Source: Alphaproteobacteria bacterium (lineage in GTDB: Bacteria > Pseudomonadota > Alphaproteobacteria > Rhizobiales > Rhizobiaceae). Taken from it: a stretch of 64,000 bases of DNA. The stretch is from the NCBI GenBank assembly GCA_024280375.1, contig JAJRQF010000061.1, forward strand, positions 28,071-92,070, written 5' to 3'. Made by a program: the position numbers and the translations under genes. This document shows positions 47,105 through 56,522 of this stretch, in pieces. Position 1 is the stretch's first letter; each line of letters starts with the position of its first letter. The notes under the pieces are model-generated. The model worked only from the letters and a program-made list of their open reading frames with translations, did not search any database and was not told the origin of the DNA.

Positions 47105-48415
47105 CTAGATTTTCACCCGCTTGTCGACAACTCTTTGGGCTTTACCGGCTGAGCGCGGTGCACCACCTGGGTCGGCCACATCCACCTGCACCGAAATTCC
47201 AACCACGCCCTTGATGTGAGAGGCAAGCTCTTTGGCGCAGGCCTGTTTGGTTGTCTCACCTATTTGCCCGGGCAAAACCTCACAATGAACGGTCATCACA
47301 TCCATACGATTGCGCTGGGATAATACAATTTGATAATGGGCGGAAAGTGCTTCAACCTTCAACAATTGCTCTTCAATTTGTGTCGGAAACACATTCACCC
47401 CGCGAATAATCATCATATCATCACTGCGACCGGTAATTTTCTCCATCCGCCGCATGGTGCGTGCGGTGCCCGGCAATAGCCTGGTTAAATCGCGGGTACG
47501 ATAGCGGATAATCGGAAACGCCTCTTTGGTGAGCGAGGTAAACACCAACTCGCCCTTTTCGCCATCTTCAACCAGCTCGCCGGTTTCAGGGTTGATAATT
47601 TCCGGGTAAAAATGATCTTCCCAGATGTGCAGCCCGTCCTTGGTTTCCACACATTCATTGGCAACGCCCGGCCCCATAACCTCAGACAATCCGTAAATAT
47701 CCACCGCGTGCATATCAAACGCCTGCTCGATTTCCTCACGCATGGCATTGGTCCACGGCTCGGCACCAAATATCCCGACCTTCAGCGAGCTTTTGCGCGG
47801 ATCAAGCCCACGCGCCGTATATTCATCCAAGATCGACAACATATAAGAAGGCGTCACCATAATGATTGAGGGGCGAAAATCTTCAATCAGGGTCACCTGA
47901 CGTTCTGTCATGCCGCCCGATACCGGCACCACAGTACAACCGAGTTTTTCAGCCCCATAATGGGCACCAAGACCACCGGTGAACAAACCGTAGCCATAGG
48001 AGATATGAACAATATCGCCGGGCTTGCCTCCCGATGCTCTAATCGAGCGGGCCATGACTTTCGACCAGGTATCAATATCGTTTTTGGTATAACCAACAAC
48101 CGTTGGCTTACCGGTGGTGCCGGAAGATGCATGAATGCGCGCAACCTCTTCGCGTGGCACCGCAAACATGCCAAACGGGTAATTGTCGCGAAGATCTGTC
48201 TTAACGGTGAACGGAAATTTAGCCAGATCGGCCATGCTTTGAATATCATCCGGGTGCACTCCGGCATTATCAAAACTCTGCTTGTAGAACGGCACATTTT
48301 GATAAGCGTGATTAAGCGACCATTTCAAACGCTCCACCTGCAGGTTTTCGATCTCGTCCCGTGAGGCGATTTCAATGTGATCAAGCGTTTGTTTATCCGG
48401 TGTCAGGTCCAGCAT
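47105..48415 (-). CDS. paaK: Phenylacetate-CoA ligase
   Basis: Activates phenylacetate to phenylacetyl-CoA using ATP, the first step of aerobic phenylacetate breakdown. The 436-residue adenylating enzyme has the P-loop ASSGTTGKPTVVGYT, the IYGLSEVMGPGVANEC motif and the hinge region MMIIRGVNVFPTQIEEQLL. The C-terminal lysine region reads GGAPRSAGKAQRVVDKR. ATG 48415 has an AGAGGAAG site. It is flanked by the thioesterase gene upstream and the TetR gene downstream on the same strand. Confidence 0.95.
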   Translation of the reverse strand: MLDLTPDKQTLDHIEIASRDEIENLQVERLKWSLNHAYQNVPFYKQSFDNAGVHPDDIQSMADLAKFPFTVKTDLRDNYPFGMFAVPREEVARIHASSGTTGKPTVVGYTKNDIDTWSKVMARSIRASGGKPGDIVHISYGYGLFTGGLGAHYGAEKLGCTVVPVSGGMTERQVTLIEDFRPSIIMVTPSYMLSILDEYTARGLDPRKSSLKVGIFGAEPWTNAMREEIEQAFDMHAVDIYGLSEVMGPGVANECVETKDGLHIWEDHFYPEIINPETGELVEDGEKGELVFTSLTKEAFPIIRYRTRDLTRLLPGTARTMRRMEKITGRSDDMMIIRGVNVFPTQIEEQLLKVEALSAHYQIVLSQRNRMDVMTVHCEVLPGQIGETTKQACAKELASHIKGVVGISVQVDVADPGGAPRSAGKAQRVVDKRVKI

Positions 48416-48424
48416 AACTTCCTC

Positions 48425-48877
48425 TTATTCATCAATCTGGGGCAAATGTTGCCCTCTTATGGTTCGTGAATTACCACGAAATTCCGCAACCACATCGCCA
48501 ACTTCACGCGTTATGGTAATGTCGTAAATGCCCGAACGGCCCGATTTTTGCCGCTCCCTGGCAGAAGCCACCAGTACTTCGCCTTCAAATGCAGGCTTGA
48601 TAAAATCAATCGAACAATGTTGCGCAACGGTAAGCTGATTGTAACTGTTGCAGGCAAAGGCAAAGGCGCTATCAGCCAACAAAAATATATAGCCGCCATG
48701 GCAAATATCATGCCCGTTCAGCATGTCTTTGCGAACCGGCATTTTCAGCACCGCGCGACCGCTTGCGATCTCGACAATCTCCATGCCCAGATCGCGCGAG
48801 GCACTGTCTTTTTCCCACATTACCTTTGCGCAGGCTTTGGCCAGCTCATCGTCTGACATTTTGATATTATTTGCCAT
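48425..48877 (-). CDS. paaI: Hydroxyphenylacetyl-CoA thioesterase (PaaI type)
   Basis: Hotdog-fold thioesterase of 150 residues that hydrolyses dead-end ring-hydroxylated CoA esters and frees CoA in phenylacetate metabolism. The family core GHDICHGGYIFLLADSAFAFACNSYN contains the HGG loop and catalytic Asp. Its start overlaps the paaG stop (TGATG), and paaK follows 9 bases later, so the genes are one operon. Confidence 0.9.
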   Translation of the reverse strand: MANNIKMSDDELAKACAKVMWEKDSASRDLGMEIVEIASGRAVLKMPVRKDMLNGHDICHGGYIFLLADSAFAFACNSYNQLTVAQHCSIDFIKPAFEGEVLVASARERQKSGRSGIYDITITREVGDVVAEFRGNSRTIRGQHLPQIDE

Positions 48878-49677
48878 CAGGTGTCTTTTTTCCCGGTATA
48901 TTTTGGTTTGCGCTTTTCTAAAAACGCTGTAACCCCTTCAATATAATCCGATGAACTGCCAGCCTCGCGCTGCAAATCGCGTTCCAGATCAAGCTGTTCG
49001 TTGTAGGTATTGGTGGCAGCCGCATGAATAGCATATTTTGCCAGGCCCAGACTAATAGTCGGCGCAATGGCAAAATCCTCCATCATCTTATGCGCTTCCG
49101 CCATCAATTGATCATCATCAATGGCCTTCCAGATCATGCCCCACTGCTCTGCCTGTTCGGCAAATACCGGTGTCGCAGTTAAGGCAAGCGCTTTTGCCCG
49201 CGCCTGACCAATCAACTGCGGTAATATCCAGGTGCCGCCGCTATCTGGCACCAAACCAATTTTGGCAAATGCCTGAATAAACCGCGCAGATTTAGCTGCA
49301 AGAACAATGTCACAGGCCAATGCAATATTGGCACCAGCCCCCGCTGCAACCCCGTTCACCGCACAGATAACCGGCACCTCAAGCGCCCTGATCTGGCGCA
49401 CCAGCGGATTATAATAGGCCTCAATTGTGGCCCCCAAATCCGGCGTCTCATCGCTTTGGCTAAAGTCCCGTTCACCGAGATCCTGCCCGGCGCAAAACCC
49501 GCGCCCCGCCCCGGTGATCATTACGGCACGACAATCCTCATCAGCAGCCACATCATTAAGCGCCGCCCGCAACGCAATATGAAGATCATCATTAAAGGCA
49601 TTGAGTTTATCCGGCCGGTTTAATGTGAGAACATGATAGCCAGTTTTCTTCTCAACCAGCAGAACTTCATCAGCCAT
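48877..49677 (-). CDS. paaG: 2-(1,2-epoxy-1,2-dihydrophenyl)acetyl-CoA isomerase
   Basis: Crotonase-family enzyme that converts the ring epoxide of phenylacetyl-CoA to the oxepin-CoA. The 266-residue protein has the oxyanion motifs ITGAGRGFCAGQDLGERDF and CAVNGVAAGAGANIALACDIVLA, with the catalytic Asp region FAKIGLVPDSGGTW. ATG 49677 (MADEVLLVEKK) is preceded by a perfect GGAGG; the five-codon longer start is rejected. First gene of the minus-strand paa unit, divergent from paaZ. Confidence 0.92.
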   Translation of the reverse strand: MADEVLLVEKKTGYHVLTLNRPDKLNAFNDDLHIALRAALNDVAADEDCRAVMITGAGRGFCAGQDLGERDFSQSDETPDLGATIEAYYNPLVRQIRALEVPVICAVNGVAAGAGANIALACDIVLAAKSARFIQAFAKIGLVPDSGGTWILPQLIGQARAKALALTATPVFAEQAEQWGMIWKAIDDDQLMAEAHKMMEDFAIAPTISLGLAKYAIHAAATNTYNEQLDLERDLQREAGSSSDYIEGVTAFLEKRKPKYTGKKDT

Positions 49678-49714
49678 AATGACCTCCAATTACCTTCGAT
49701 TTCAAAGAAAACAC

Positions 49715-49744
49715 TTGCATAAGCCGACCGAGCGGTCAATTAAT
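49715..49744 (+). promoter_or_regulatory. paaZ promoter with TetR-type operator in the spacer
   Basis: TTGCAT (49715-49720) and ATTAAT (49739-49744) form a candidate sigma-70 promoter with an 18-base spacer. The spacer contains GACCG AG CGGTC (49726-49737), a perfect palindrome of the type bound by TetR-family repressors. A repressor bound there would block polymerase at paaZ and could also affect the divergent paaG unit. Promoter elements are predictions. Confidence 0.6.
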
Positions 49745-49778
49745 TATTCAGCAATTTATCAGTGACCGGGAGAACCCA

Positions 49779-51812
49779 ATGACCATTATGCAACTCGATA
49801 GTTTTTCCGCTAACCAATGGATCGCGCCTGCGGGCAACATCACACCTATTGCCAGTGCCGTTAGCGGAGAAATCATTGCCGAGGCATCCGCAGATGATGT
49901 GAATTTCGAGGCCATGTGCGAACATGCGAGAACTGTTGGTGGAAAGGCCCTGCGCGCGCTCACTTTTCACCAGCGGGCTGAAATGCTGAAAGCGCTGGCA
50001 AAATATCTCAATGAACGTCGGGACGCGCTTTATCAGCTTTCCTTCCAGACCGGTGCCACCATGCGCGATAGCCAGATAGATATTGATGGCGGCATTGCCA
50101 CGATGTTTGTTTTCTCGTCCAAGGGCCGCCGCGAATTACCCAATGCGCATACGCTGCTCGATGGCAATGTGGAGGCACTTTCGCGTGGTGGCAGTTTTAT
50201 TGGTCATCATATTTATACGCCGCTCAAGGGCGTGGCGGTGCATATCAACGCCTTCAATTTTCCGGTCTGGGGCATGTTGGAAAAACTCGCGCCGAGCATT
50301 TTGGCCGGAATGCCAGTTATTGTGAAACCGGCAACAGATACCGCCTATCTTACCCATGCCTGTTTTCAAATGATGATTGAAAGCAACATTCTGCCAAAAG
50401 GTGCCATTCAACTGGTTGTCGGACGACCAAAGGAAATGCTCGACCACCTCACCTGTCAGGATGTGGTAGCCTTTACCGGTTCTGCCGATACGGCTGACAT
50501 GCTTGGCAGCAACGCAAACCTGCGCAAAAACGCCACCCGGTTTACCGCAGAAACAGACTCGCTCAATGCCTCAATCCTTGGACCCGATGCCACAAATGGC
50601 ACGCCGGAATTTGATCTGTTCATCCGCGAGGTGGCGCGGGAAATGACCATTAAGGCCGGGCAAAAATGCACCGCCATTCGCCGTGCAATTGTTCCTCACA
50701 GCGAGCAAAATGCGGTCATTGATGCGCTCAAGACAGCGCTTGCAAAAATCACGATTGGCGACCCATCACTTGAATCTACAAGAATGGGCGCTTTGGCCAG
50801 CCAACGCCAGCGCCGCGATGTTCAGGAAAAAATCGACATTCTGAAAACCGAATGCACACAAATGTTCGGCACTGATGAGGGTTTTGAGGTATCCGGCGCA
50901 GATGCTCAAAAAGGCGCGTTCATTCAACCGGTTCTGCTGCATTGCGAAAATCCTCACATCGCCACAAAGGTGCATGAAGTCGAAGCCTTCGGCCCGGTTT
51001 CAACCGTCATGCCCTACGACGATGCGGAAGATGCGATTGCACTCGCCAATCGCGGCCTTGGTTCTCTGGTTGCCTCCGTCTTTACCCACAATCCCACAAC
51101 AGCAACCGAATTTCTGCTGGGCGCAGGCTCATTTCACGGGCGCATGTTATTTGCCGACCGTGACAGTGCCAAGGAAAGCACCGGCCACGGCTCACCCATG
51201 CCGCATTTGGTGCATGGCGGACCGGGCCGCGCCGGTGGCGGCGAGGAACTCGGCGGTATCCGAGGTGTGAAGCATTATATGCAACGAACCGCCATTCAGG
51301 GCAGTCCACGATTGCTTTCAGCCATTGGCGGTCGTTGGTTTGATGGTGCGCCGGAAATAGCTGAGGCCCCTCACCCGTTCCGCCTCAGCTTCAATGAATT
51401 GCAAATCGGCAAAACCATTCACACAGAACCCAGAACAATTACGCTTGAAGATATCGAGCATTTTGCCGAATTTTCGGGCGATAATTTCTATGCCCATATG
51501 GATGACGAAGCAGCCAAGGCCAATCCGTTTTTTCCCGGTCGTGTGGCGCATGGTTATTTGCTCCTGTCCTTTGCCGCAGGGCTGTTTGTCGACCCGCTCC
51601 CCGGCCCGGTTCTGGCCAATTACGGGCTGGATAATCTGCGCTTTCTTAAACCTGTGCCACCGGGCGACACCATCAAGGTGCGCCTGACTGCGATGGAAAA
51701 AAGCCAGCGTAATGATGAATATGGTGAAGTGCGCTGGGATGTCGAAATCATCAATCAGGATAATGAGCCAGTCGCCAAATACGAACTTTTAACAATGAAC
51801 GCGATGGATTGA
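49779..51812 (+). CDS. paaZ: Bifunctional oxepin-CoA hydrolase / 3-oxo-5,6-dehydrosuberyl-CoA semialdehyde dehydrogenase
   Basis: Ring-opening enzyme of aerobic phenylacetate breakdown, 677 residues. The N-terminal aldehyde dehydrogenase domain (about 1-520) has Glu258 in FTAETDSLN and Cys297 in GQKCTAIRR. The C-terminal MaoC-like hydratase domain (about 535-677) has [19 protein letters not shown] and [11 protein letters not shown], with the catalytic Asp and His. Both activities therefore look intact. ATG 49779 has GGGAG eight bases upstream. The thioesterase gene follows 7 bases after the stop. Confidence 0.96.
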   Translation: MTIMQLDSFSANQWIAPAGNITPIASAVSGEIIAEASADDVNFEAMCEHARTVGGKALRALTFHQRAEMLKALAKYLNERRDALYQLSFQTGATMRDSQIDIDGGIATMFVFSSKGRRELPNAHTLLDGNVEALSRGGSFIGHHIYTPLKGVAVHINAFNFPVWGMLEKLAPSILAGMPVIVKPATDTAYLTHACFQMMIESNILPKGAIQLVVGRPKEMLDHLTCQDVVAFTGSADTADMLGSNANLRKNATRFTAETDSLNASILGPDATNGTPEFDLFIREVAREMTIKAGQKCTAIRRAIVPHSEQNAVIDALKTALAKITIGDPSLESTRMGALASQRQRRDVQEKIDILKTECTQMFGTDEGFEVSGADAQKGAFIQPVLLHCENPHIATKVHEVEAFGPVSTVMPYDDAEDAIALANRGLGSLVASVFTHNPTTATEFLLGAGSFHGRMLFADRDSAKESTGHGSPMPHLVHGGPGRAGGGEELGGIRGVKHYMQRTAIQGSPRLLSAIGGRWFDGAPEIAEAPHPFRLSFNELQIGKTIHTEPRTITLEDIEHFAEFSGDNFYAHMDDEAAKANPFFPGRVAHGYLLLSFAAGLFVDPLPGPVLANYGLDNLRFLKPVPPGDTIKVRLTAMEKSQRNDEYGEVRWDVEIINQDNEPVAKYELLTMNAMD

Positions 51813-51819
51813 GATAGCC

Positions 51820-52245
51820 ATGAACGATAAGATCGCAGCGCTTGAAAATCTTGCAACCATATTAAGCGAAAATTTCGCCCCGTGGATCAAGGCGCTAAAA
51901 ATCGAGCCAATTGAAATCACCAATAATGGCGCAAAATTCATTATGCCGGGAAATGCCGATCTTTCGCGTGAGGGTGGCATAATTTGTGGTCAGGCATTGG
52001 CATCCCTTGCCGATACGGTCGGCGTGCTGACCCTTTGTGCCCATAATGAAAAATTCAGGCTGCTCACCACCGTCGACATGACCACTCATTTCATGCGCCC
52101 GGCAATGAAAGGTACGGTTGAGGCAGAAGTGACGATTATGTCGAATGGTCGGCGTATGGCAACCTTACGGGTAGATATGAGACAGGAAGGATCGCCAAAA
52201 ATCGCCGCTGGTGCCACCTGCGCCTATGCCTATCTGGATGCTTAG
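51820..52245 (+). CDS. PaaI-family hotdog thioesterase (second copy)
   Basis: A 141-residue hotdog-fold protein with SREGGIICGQALASLADTVGVLTLC and DMTTHFMRPAMKGTVEAEV, the core of the PaaI/YigI-like thioesterases. The canonical HGG is replaced by ICG in this copy. It follows paaZ by 7 bases and likely acts on CoA esters of the same pathway, or releases trapped CoA. The substrate is unknown. Confidence 0.82.
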   Translation: MNDKIAALENLATILSENFAPWIKALKIEPIEITNNGAKFIMPGNADLSREGGIICGQALASLADTVGVLTLCAHNEKFRLLTTVDMTTHFMRPAMKGTVEAEVTIMSNGRRMATLRVDMRQEGSPKIAAGATCAYAYLDA

Positions 52246-52253
52246 GGTTAGGC

Positions 52254-53444
52254 CTAAATTCTTACCGGCAGTGATTTATAGCCGCGAAAACGCGCCAGCG
52301 GGTTAAGTTCCGCCTTGCCGGTCGCTTGTATATTTGGGAAGCGCTGCGCAAGCTTTCCAATTGAAGCCTTGCCCTCAAGCCGCGAAAGCGTCGCGCCAAG
52401 GCAAACATGAATACCGGTTATAAAGGCCAAATGTTTGTTGGGCTGACGGGCCACATCAAACTGCTCCGGGTTGTCAAATATTGCCGGATCACGGTTCGCA
52501 CCACCAATAGATGTATGAATATAAGTGCCTTTGGGAATGTTCAATCCATCAATTTCAAAGTCCTCTGTTGCCAATCGGTTGCCGATTTGTAGCGGGCTTT
52601 GAAAACGCAACACTTCTTCTATTGTGCTGCCGATCAGGCCGGGATCATCTTTCAACTTTTGAAATTGATCTGGATGCTCAAGCAGCATAGCCAGCGCGTT
52701 TCCAACCAGACTTGTGGTGGTCTCGTGCCCCGCATTGAGCAGGAAAATACAGTTTTGAATAAGCTCTTCCTGAGTTAGCCGCTTGCCGTCGAACTCGCCA
52801 AATATCAGCGTTTGCAACACTTCGCCCTCGCCCGCAGCATCGGGGTTTTTGCGCCGATGGTTGATCAGGTCATCCAGCAATGCACCAAACTCAACCACCG
52901 CATCATTGCCCGCCTGCAAGCGATCATCCGGCACCACCGGGTCCAGCGCGCCTAAAATGGCCATCGAATATCCACGTAATCTGGGGCGAAACTCTTCAGG
53001 AACCCCGAGCATGAAAGAAATTATTTCAGTCGGCAATTCGCTCGCATAGGAGTGAATAAAATCAAACTCTTGTGCGTCTTCCAGTCGGTCGAGCAGCCCA
53101 TCAATAATCCGCTCAATCAGCGGCTCCATTTCGGCCAGTTTGCGTGGCGTGAATGCAGCCGCCAGCAATTTTCGCACAATGGTATGATAGGGCGGGTCGT
53201 TAAAAATCAGGCTGGTTGTGTGGTGCAAATAGAGCGGCGTTTGACCAAATTTCTGGCCAAAAGCCTGCTTTTTGTCCGAACTCATATGCTTGGCTTGATA
53301 AACAGCTTTCACATCGCTGTACCGGGTCAAATATATCGAACCGTCCGGGTTTCGATGCACCGGGCTTTCCTCACGCAAGGCTTTTAAAACCGGAAAAGGA
53401 TTCTCGATAAAATTGCGCTCGATCGCATTCAGATCAAAATCCAT
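52254..53444 (-). CDS. Cytochrome P450
   Basis: A soluble bacterial P450 of about 396 residues. The heme-thiolate Cys lies in FITGIHVCLGATLSRLE, the proton-relay helix in LLNAGHETTTS, and the ExxR motif in EEVLRF. It resembles the CYP family of bacterial hydroxylases acting on small hydrophobic acids or terpenoids, but the substrate is unknown and no ferredoxin gene is adjacent. ATG 53444 (MDFDLNAIERNF) is chosen, with GGGGAG upstream; a longer reading would run into the upstream tandem repeat. Same strand as the DUF3422 gene. Confidence 0.9.
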   Translation of the reverse strand: MDFDLNAIERNFIENPFPVLKALREESPVHRNPDGSIYLTRYSDVKAVYQAKHMSSDKKQAFGQKFGQTPLYLHHTTSLIFNDPPYHTIVRKLLAAAFTPRKLAEMEPLIERIIDGLLDRLEDAQEFDFIHSYASELPTEIISFMLGVPEEFRPRLRGYSMAILGALDPVVPDDRLQAGNDAVVEFGALLDDLINHRRKNPDAAGEGEVLQTLIFGEFDGKRLTQEELIQNCIFLLNAGHETTTSLVGNALAMLLEHPDQFQKLKDDPGLIGSTIEEVLRFQSPLQIGNRLATEDFEIDGLNIPKGTYIHTSIGGANRDPAIFDNPEQFDVARQPNKHLAFITGIHVCLGATLSRLEGKASIGKLAQRFPNIQATGKAELNPLARFRGYKSLPVRI

Positions 53445-53460
53445 CAAATCCAACTCCCCT

Positions 53461-53524
53461 TTTTGCCCAAACGCTATTTTGCCCAAACGCTATTTTACCC
53501 AAACGCTATTTTGCCCAAACTTCA
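53461..53524. repeat. Four-copy 16-bp tandem repeat
   Basis: The unit TTTTGCCCAAACGCTA occurs at 53461, 53477 and 53493 (one G-to-A change). A fourth copy at 53509 diverges in its last four bases and includes the DUF3422 stop codon. It fills the gap between the DUF3422 and P450 genes, in the probable leader of the P450 mRNA. Confidence 0.9.
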
Positions 53525-54778
53525 TTTTGAATGTTGATTTCTAATCCTGCGAACCAGCATCCAAATAATCACCAGCACAAGCGGAACCGACATCGCCATC
53601 ACCAGCCCCGGCTGAAGCCCCGTATAATCCTGAACCCCCTTGGCCAGATAGCCAATCAGGCTGACAATGTAATAGCTGACGGCGGCAATCGACAAACCTT
53701 CCACCGTTTGTTGCAGCCGGAACTGCTGCCGCGCCCGACGGTCCATCGATTCCAGCAATTCGTGATTTTGCGCTTCCAGCTGAATATCCACCCGCGTTCG
53801 CAACAAATTTGCCGCCCGTGATAATTTTTTCGATGCGATAGAAATTCTGTCCTCAACACTTTCGCAGGTTCGCATCGCCGGTGCCAACCGCCTGCCCAAA
53901 AAATCCTCGACCCCCATCATGGATTTATAAGGAGCCCCCACCAGTCGGCTCAGTCGAAGATTGACCAGATTATAATAGGCCTTGGTCGCCGACAACCGAA
54001 ATTGGCTTTTTGCCGATATGGCCTCAACGCTTGTTGCAAGTTTGGTGATAGTTTTCAGCAAGCTTCGACTTGCCTCAAGATCATTGGCACCATCCATTTC
54101 GCCTATCAGGTCAACAAGTCGCGCTTCCACCGCGCTCACATCGGGCATAATCTGCTTTGCTGTCACATATCCCAACAGGGACAAAACCCGGTAGGTTTCA
54201 ATCTCCAAAACCCGCCGCACCACAGAGCCCATCACATTTCCATCAAGGCTCCTGTTGAAAATTGAAATATGGGTTGCGCCATTTTCCAACATTTTAAAAT
54301 CAGAGCCGATCACCGCACCATCGCCGTTTATTGAGGTTGCGCAGGTGTTTTTGGCATCAAAGCTACTAAAATCGGCTTGAGCACCCGCATCCAACGGTAT
54401 CAGGTCCAGTTGAATGAGCGAAATTAACGCCGCATCCGGCACCAAAATCTGGCTTTCATTTTCATTGGCCAGCCGAACCAGCTCGTCCACCGCACCCGGC
54501 TTGTTTTCACAGTCCCAGGTGAGCGTAATAAATTCATGATGACGTTCCCAAATCATCCGTGTGCCGTCCTCAAGCGCAACCACATGATGACGGGCATGAA
54601 CATCCGGCGGCGCAATATTCTTTGTCTCGCACCAGCTCGAAAAGGCCTGGCGATTTAAGCCACCAGATGGCGGCGCTAAATAAGCCTGATGAAATATTGC
54701 CCGAGGTGTTGGATACGATTCAAACGGCCTGGCATGAATTTCTTCAAGCGCCCGTTGGCGTAATGGATGCTCTTTCAT
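53522..54778 (-). CDS. DUF3422 family membrane protein
   Basis: A roughly 418-residue protein of the proteobacterial DUF3422 family. It opens with EHPLRQRALEEIHARPFESYPTPRAI and WERHHEFITLTWD. The large cytoplasmic part is followed by a coiled-coil-like region (TRVDIQLEAQNHELLESMDRRARQQFRLQQTVEG) and two C-terminal membrane helices. No function is established. ATG 54778 (MKEHPLRQ) is the conserved start; the TTG at 54844 would add 22 unlike residues. The P450 gene is downstream across a tandem repeat. Confidence 0.84.
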   Translation of the reverse strand: MKEHPLRQRALEEIHARPFESYPTPRAIFHQAYLAPPSGGLNRQAFSSWCETKNIAPPDVHARHHVVALEDGTRMIWERHHEFITLTWDCENKPGAVDELVRLANENESQILVPDAALISLIQLDLIPLDAGAQADFSSFDAKNTCATSINGDGAVIGSDFKMLENGATHISIFNRSLDGNVMGSVVRRVLEIETYRVLSLLGYVTAKQIMPDVSAVEARLVDLIGEMDGANDLEASRSLLKTITKLATSVEAISAKSQFRLSATKAYYNLVNLRLSRLVGAPYKSMMGVEDFLGRRLAPAMRTCESVEDRISIASKKLSRAANLLRTRVDIQLEAQNHELLESMDRRARQQFRLQQTVEGLSIAAVSYYIVSLIGYLAKGVQDYTGLQPGLVMAMSVPLVLVIIWMLVRRIRNQHSK

Positions 54779-54898
54779 ATTAATTCGACACCATTGGAAT
54801 TGATCCTGATGCTTTCTTTTTAAAACCAATATTGCATTTTTCAATCAACTCATAGCATTCTAGCTTTGAATTATAACACCCCATTGCAGGAAATAATT

Positions 54899-55651
54899 AT
54901 GCCAAATCAATCAGCTTCACCTGTAACCGCTGCAATGCTGGTTATCGGCGATGAAATTCTTTCCGGGCGCACCAAGGACAAAAATATCGGTTTTGTTGCT
55001 GATTATCTGAACAATCTGGGAATTGACCTGATTGAAGTACGCATTGTTGCCGATGAGGAAGAGCATATTGTGGATGCGGTAAATGCCCTTCGCGCCCGCT
55101 ACACACATGTATTTACATCTGGCGGCATTGGCCCAACCCATGATGATATTACCGCCGATGCAATTTCAAAGGCATTCAATCTTCCTTGCGAGTTTCACCC
55201 GGAAGCAATGGCGCTGCTGACCAAACATTACAAAGCCCGCAATATGGAATATACAGATGCCAGAATGCGCATGGCCAGAACCCCGCGCGGGGCAAAACTT
55301 ATCGATAATCCGATTTCCATTGCGCCGGGCTTCATCATTGAAAACGTGCATGTCATGGCGGGCGTCCCGGTGATCATGCAGGCGATGATGGATGCGCTGG
55401 CTCCGTCGTTAAAAACCGGCACCAAAATGCTATCCCAAAGCGTGGATTGCCCCTTTGGCGAGGGCACGATCGGCGGGCCATTAGGCGAAATTCAGGACAG
55501 ACATCCCAACACCATGATTGGCTCCTACCCGCAATTTCGCGACGGCTCCTATTCCACCCAAATCGTTATTCGCTCCAAAGATGCTCCCGCGATTGATGCG
55601 GCAAAAGTAGACGTGGAGGAAATGCTGGCGCGCCTCAAATCGTCAAAATAG
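54899..55651 (+). CDS. Molybdopterin-binding (CinA/MoaB-like) domain protein
   Basis: A 250-residue protein with the MoCF/MPT-binding fold: VIGDEILSGRTKDKNIGFVADYL, then the phosphate-binding TSGGIGPTHDDIT, and later VMAGVPVIMQAMMDAL. It resembles the N-terminal half of CinA, which has no C-terminal nicotinamide-nucleotide amidase here. Such stand-alone proteins are often called competence/damage-inducible protein A homologues. ATG 54899 with CAGGAAAT upstream is preferred over TTG 54866. Confidence 0.83.
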   Translation: MPNQSASPVTAAMLVIGDEILSGRTKDKNIGFVADYLNNLGIDLIEVRIVADEEEHIVDAVNALRARYTHVFTSGGIGPTHDDITADAISKAFNLPCEFHPEAMALLTKHYKARNMEYTDARMRMARTPRGAKLIDNPISIAPGFIIENVHVMAGVPVIMQAMMDALAPSLKTGTKMLSQSVDCPFGEGTIGGPLGEIQDRHPNTMIGSYPQFRDGSYSTQIVIRSKDAPAIDAAKVDVEEMLARLKSSK

Positions 55652-55760
55652 CGGCAATTTTTTTCCAAATTATTCACCTTATCAATTCACCAAACCTGAA
55701 CCTGCATCGCCTATATTTGCTCAAAAGATCATTCTTTCTGAATTGACGGGGCAAAGGCAG

Positions 55761-56522
55761 ATGACGCAACAAATTTTGGCGCTTGATATAAACGGGCTTG
55801 AAAAATGCTTTGACCGGCCAGCGGTATCCGGCCTTGATTTACAGGTAAAGGGCGGTGAATTTTACGCATTGCTCGGTCCCAATGGTGCCGGTAAAACCAC
55901 AACCTTGCGCATGGTCGCAGGCCTGTTGCAGCCGGATGCCGGATCTATTTCGGTTTTTGGCATAGATGCGCGGCTCAATCAGGTTGAAGCCAAAAGCATT
56001 GTCGCATGGGTATCGGATGAACCGATGATCTACGATAAATTGACCCCGCTTGAATATCTCGAATTTATTTCAGGCCTTTGGCAGATTGATGCAAACGAAG
56101 CCGAGGCTAGATCGCTGGAGCTGCTTGGCTGGCTTGGCCTCACCCCGCATATGAACGAGCGCTGCGGCGGTTTTTCCAAAGGTATGCGCCAAAAGGTGGC
56201 CCTTGCCGGTGCGCTGGTTCACGACCCTAAACTGATTATTCTGGATGAGCCATTGACCGGCCTTGATGCGGGGTCCGCCCGCCAGGTGAAGGATGTATTG
56301 CTCAATCGGGTGAAAGAAGGCGTGACCGTCATCATGACCACCCATATTCTTGAAGTTGCCGAACGGATGGCCGAACGCATTGGCGTTATTGCCGATGGCC
56401 GCCTGATTGCCGAGGGAACACTGGAAGAATTGCGCCAGCAATCCGGCCAGAATGAAACCAATCTTGAAGAGATATTCTTGTCGCTCGTCGCAGACCATCA
56501 AGACGAGGCAAAAGCCGCATGA
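55761..56522 (+). CDS. ABC transporter ATPase (exporter type)
   Basis: A 253-residue ABC ATPase with Walker A GPNGAGKTT, signature FSKGMRQKVALAGAL (degenerate LSGGQ), Walker B LIILDEPLTGLD and switch His in TTHILEVAERMAERIG. The family resembles the CcmA/NatA-type ATPases that power ABC-2 exporters. ATG 55761 follows an AAAGG site. Its stop overlaps the permease start by 4 bases (ATGA). Confidence 0.88.
   Translation: MTQQILALDINGLEKCFDRPAVSGLDLQVKGGEFYALLGPNGAGKTTTLRMVAGLLQPDAGSISVFGIDARLNQVEAKSIVAWVSDEPMIYDKLTPLEYLEFISGLWQIDANEAEARSLELLGWLGLTPHMNERCGGFSKGMRQKVALAGALVHDPKLIILDEPLTGLDAGSARQVKDVLLNRVKEGVTVIMTTHILEVAERMAERIGVIADGRLIAEGTLEELRQQSGQNETNLEEIFLSLVADHQDEAKAA

Noticed and set aside
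53461..53524. Tandem 16-bp repeats as a CRISPR array
   Set aside because: The units are directly adjacent with no spacers and no cas genes are present.
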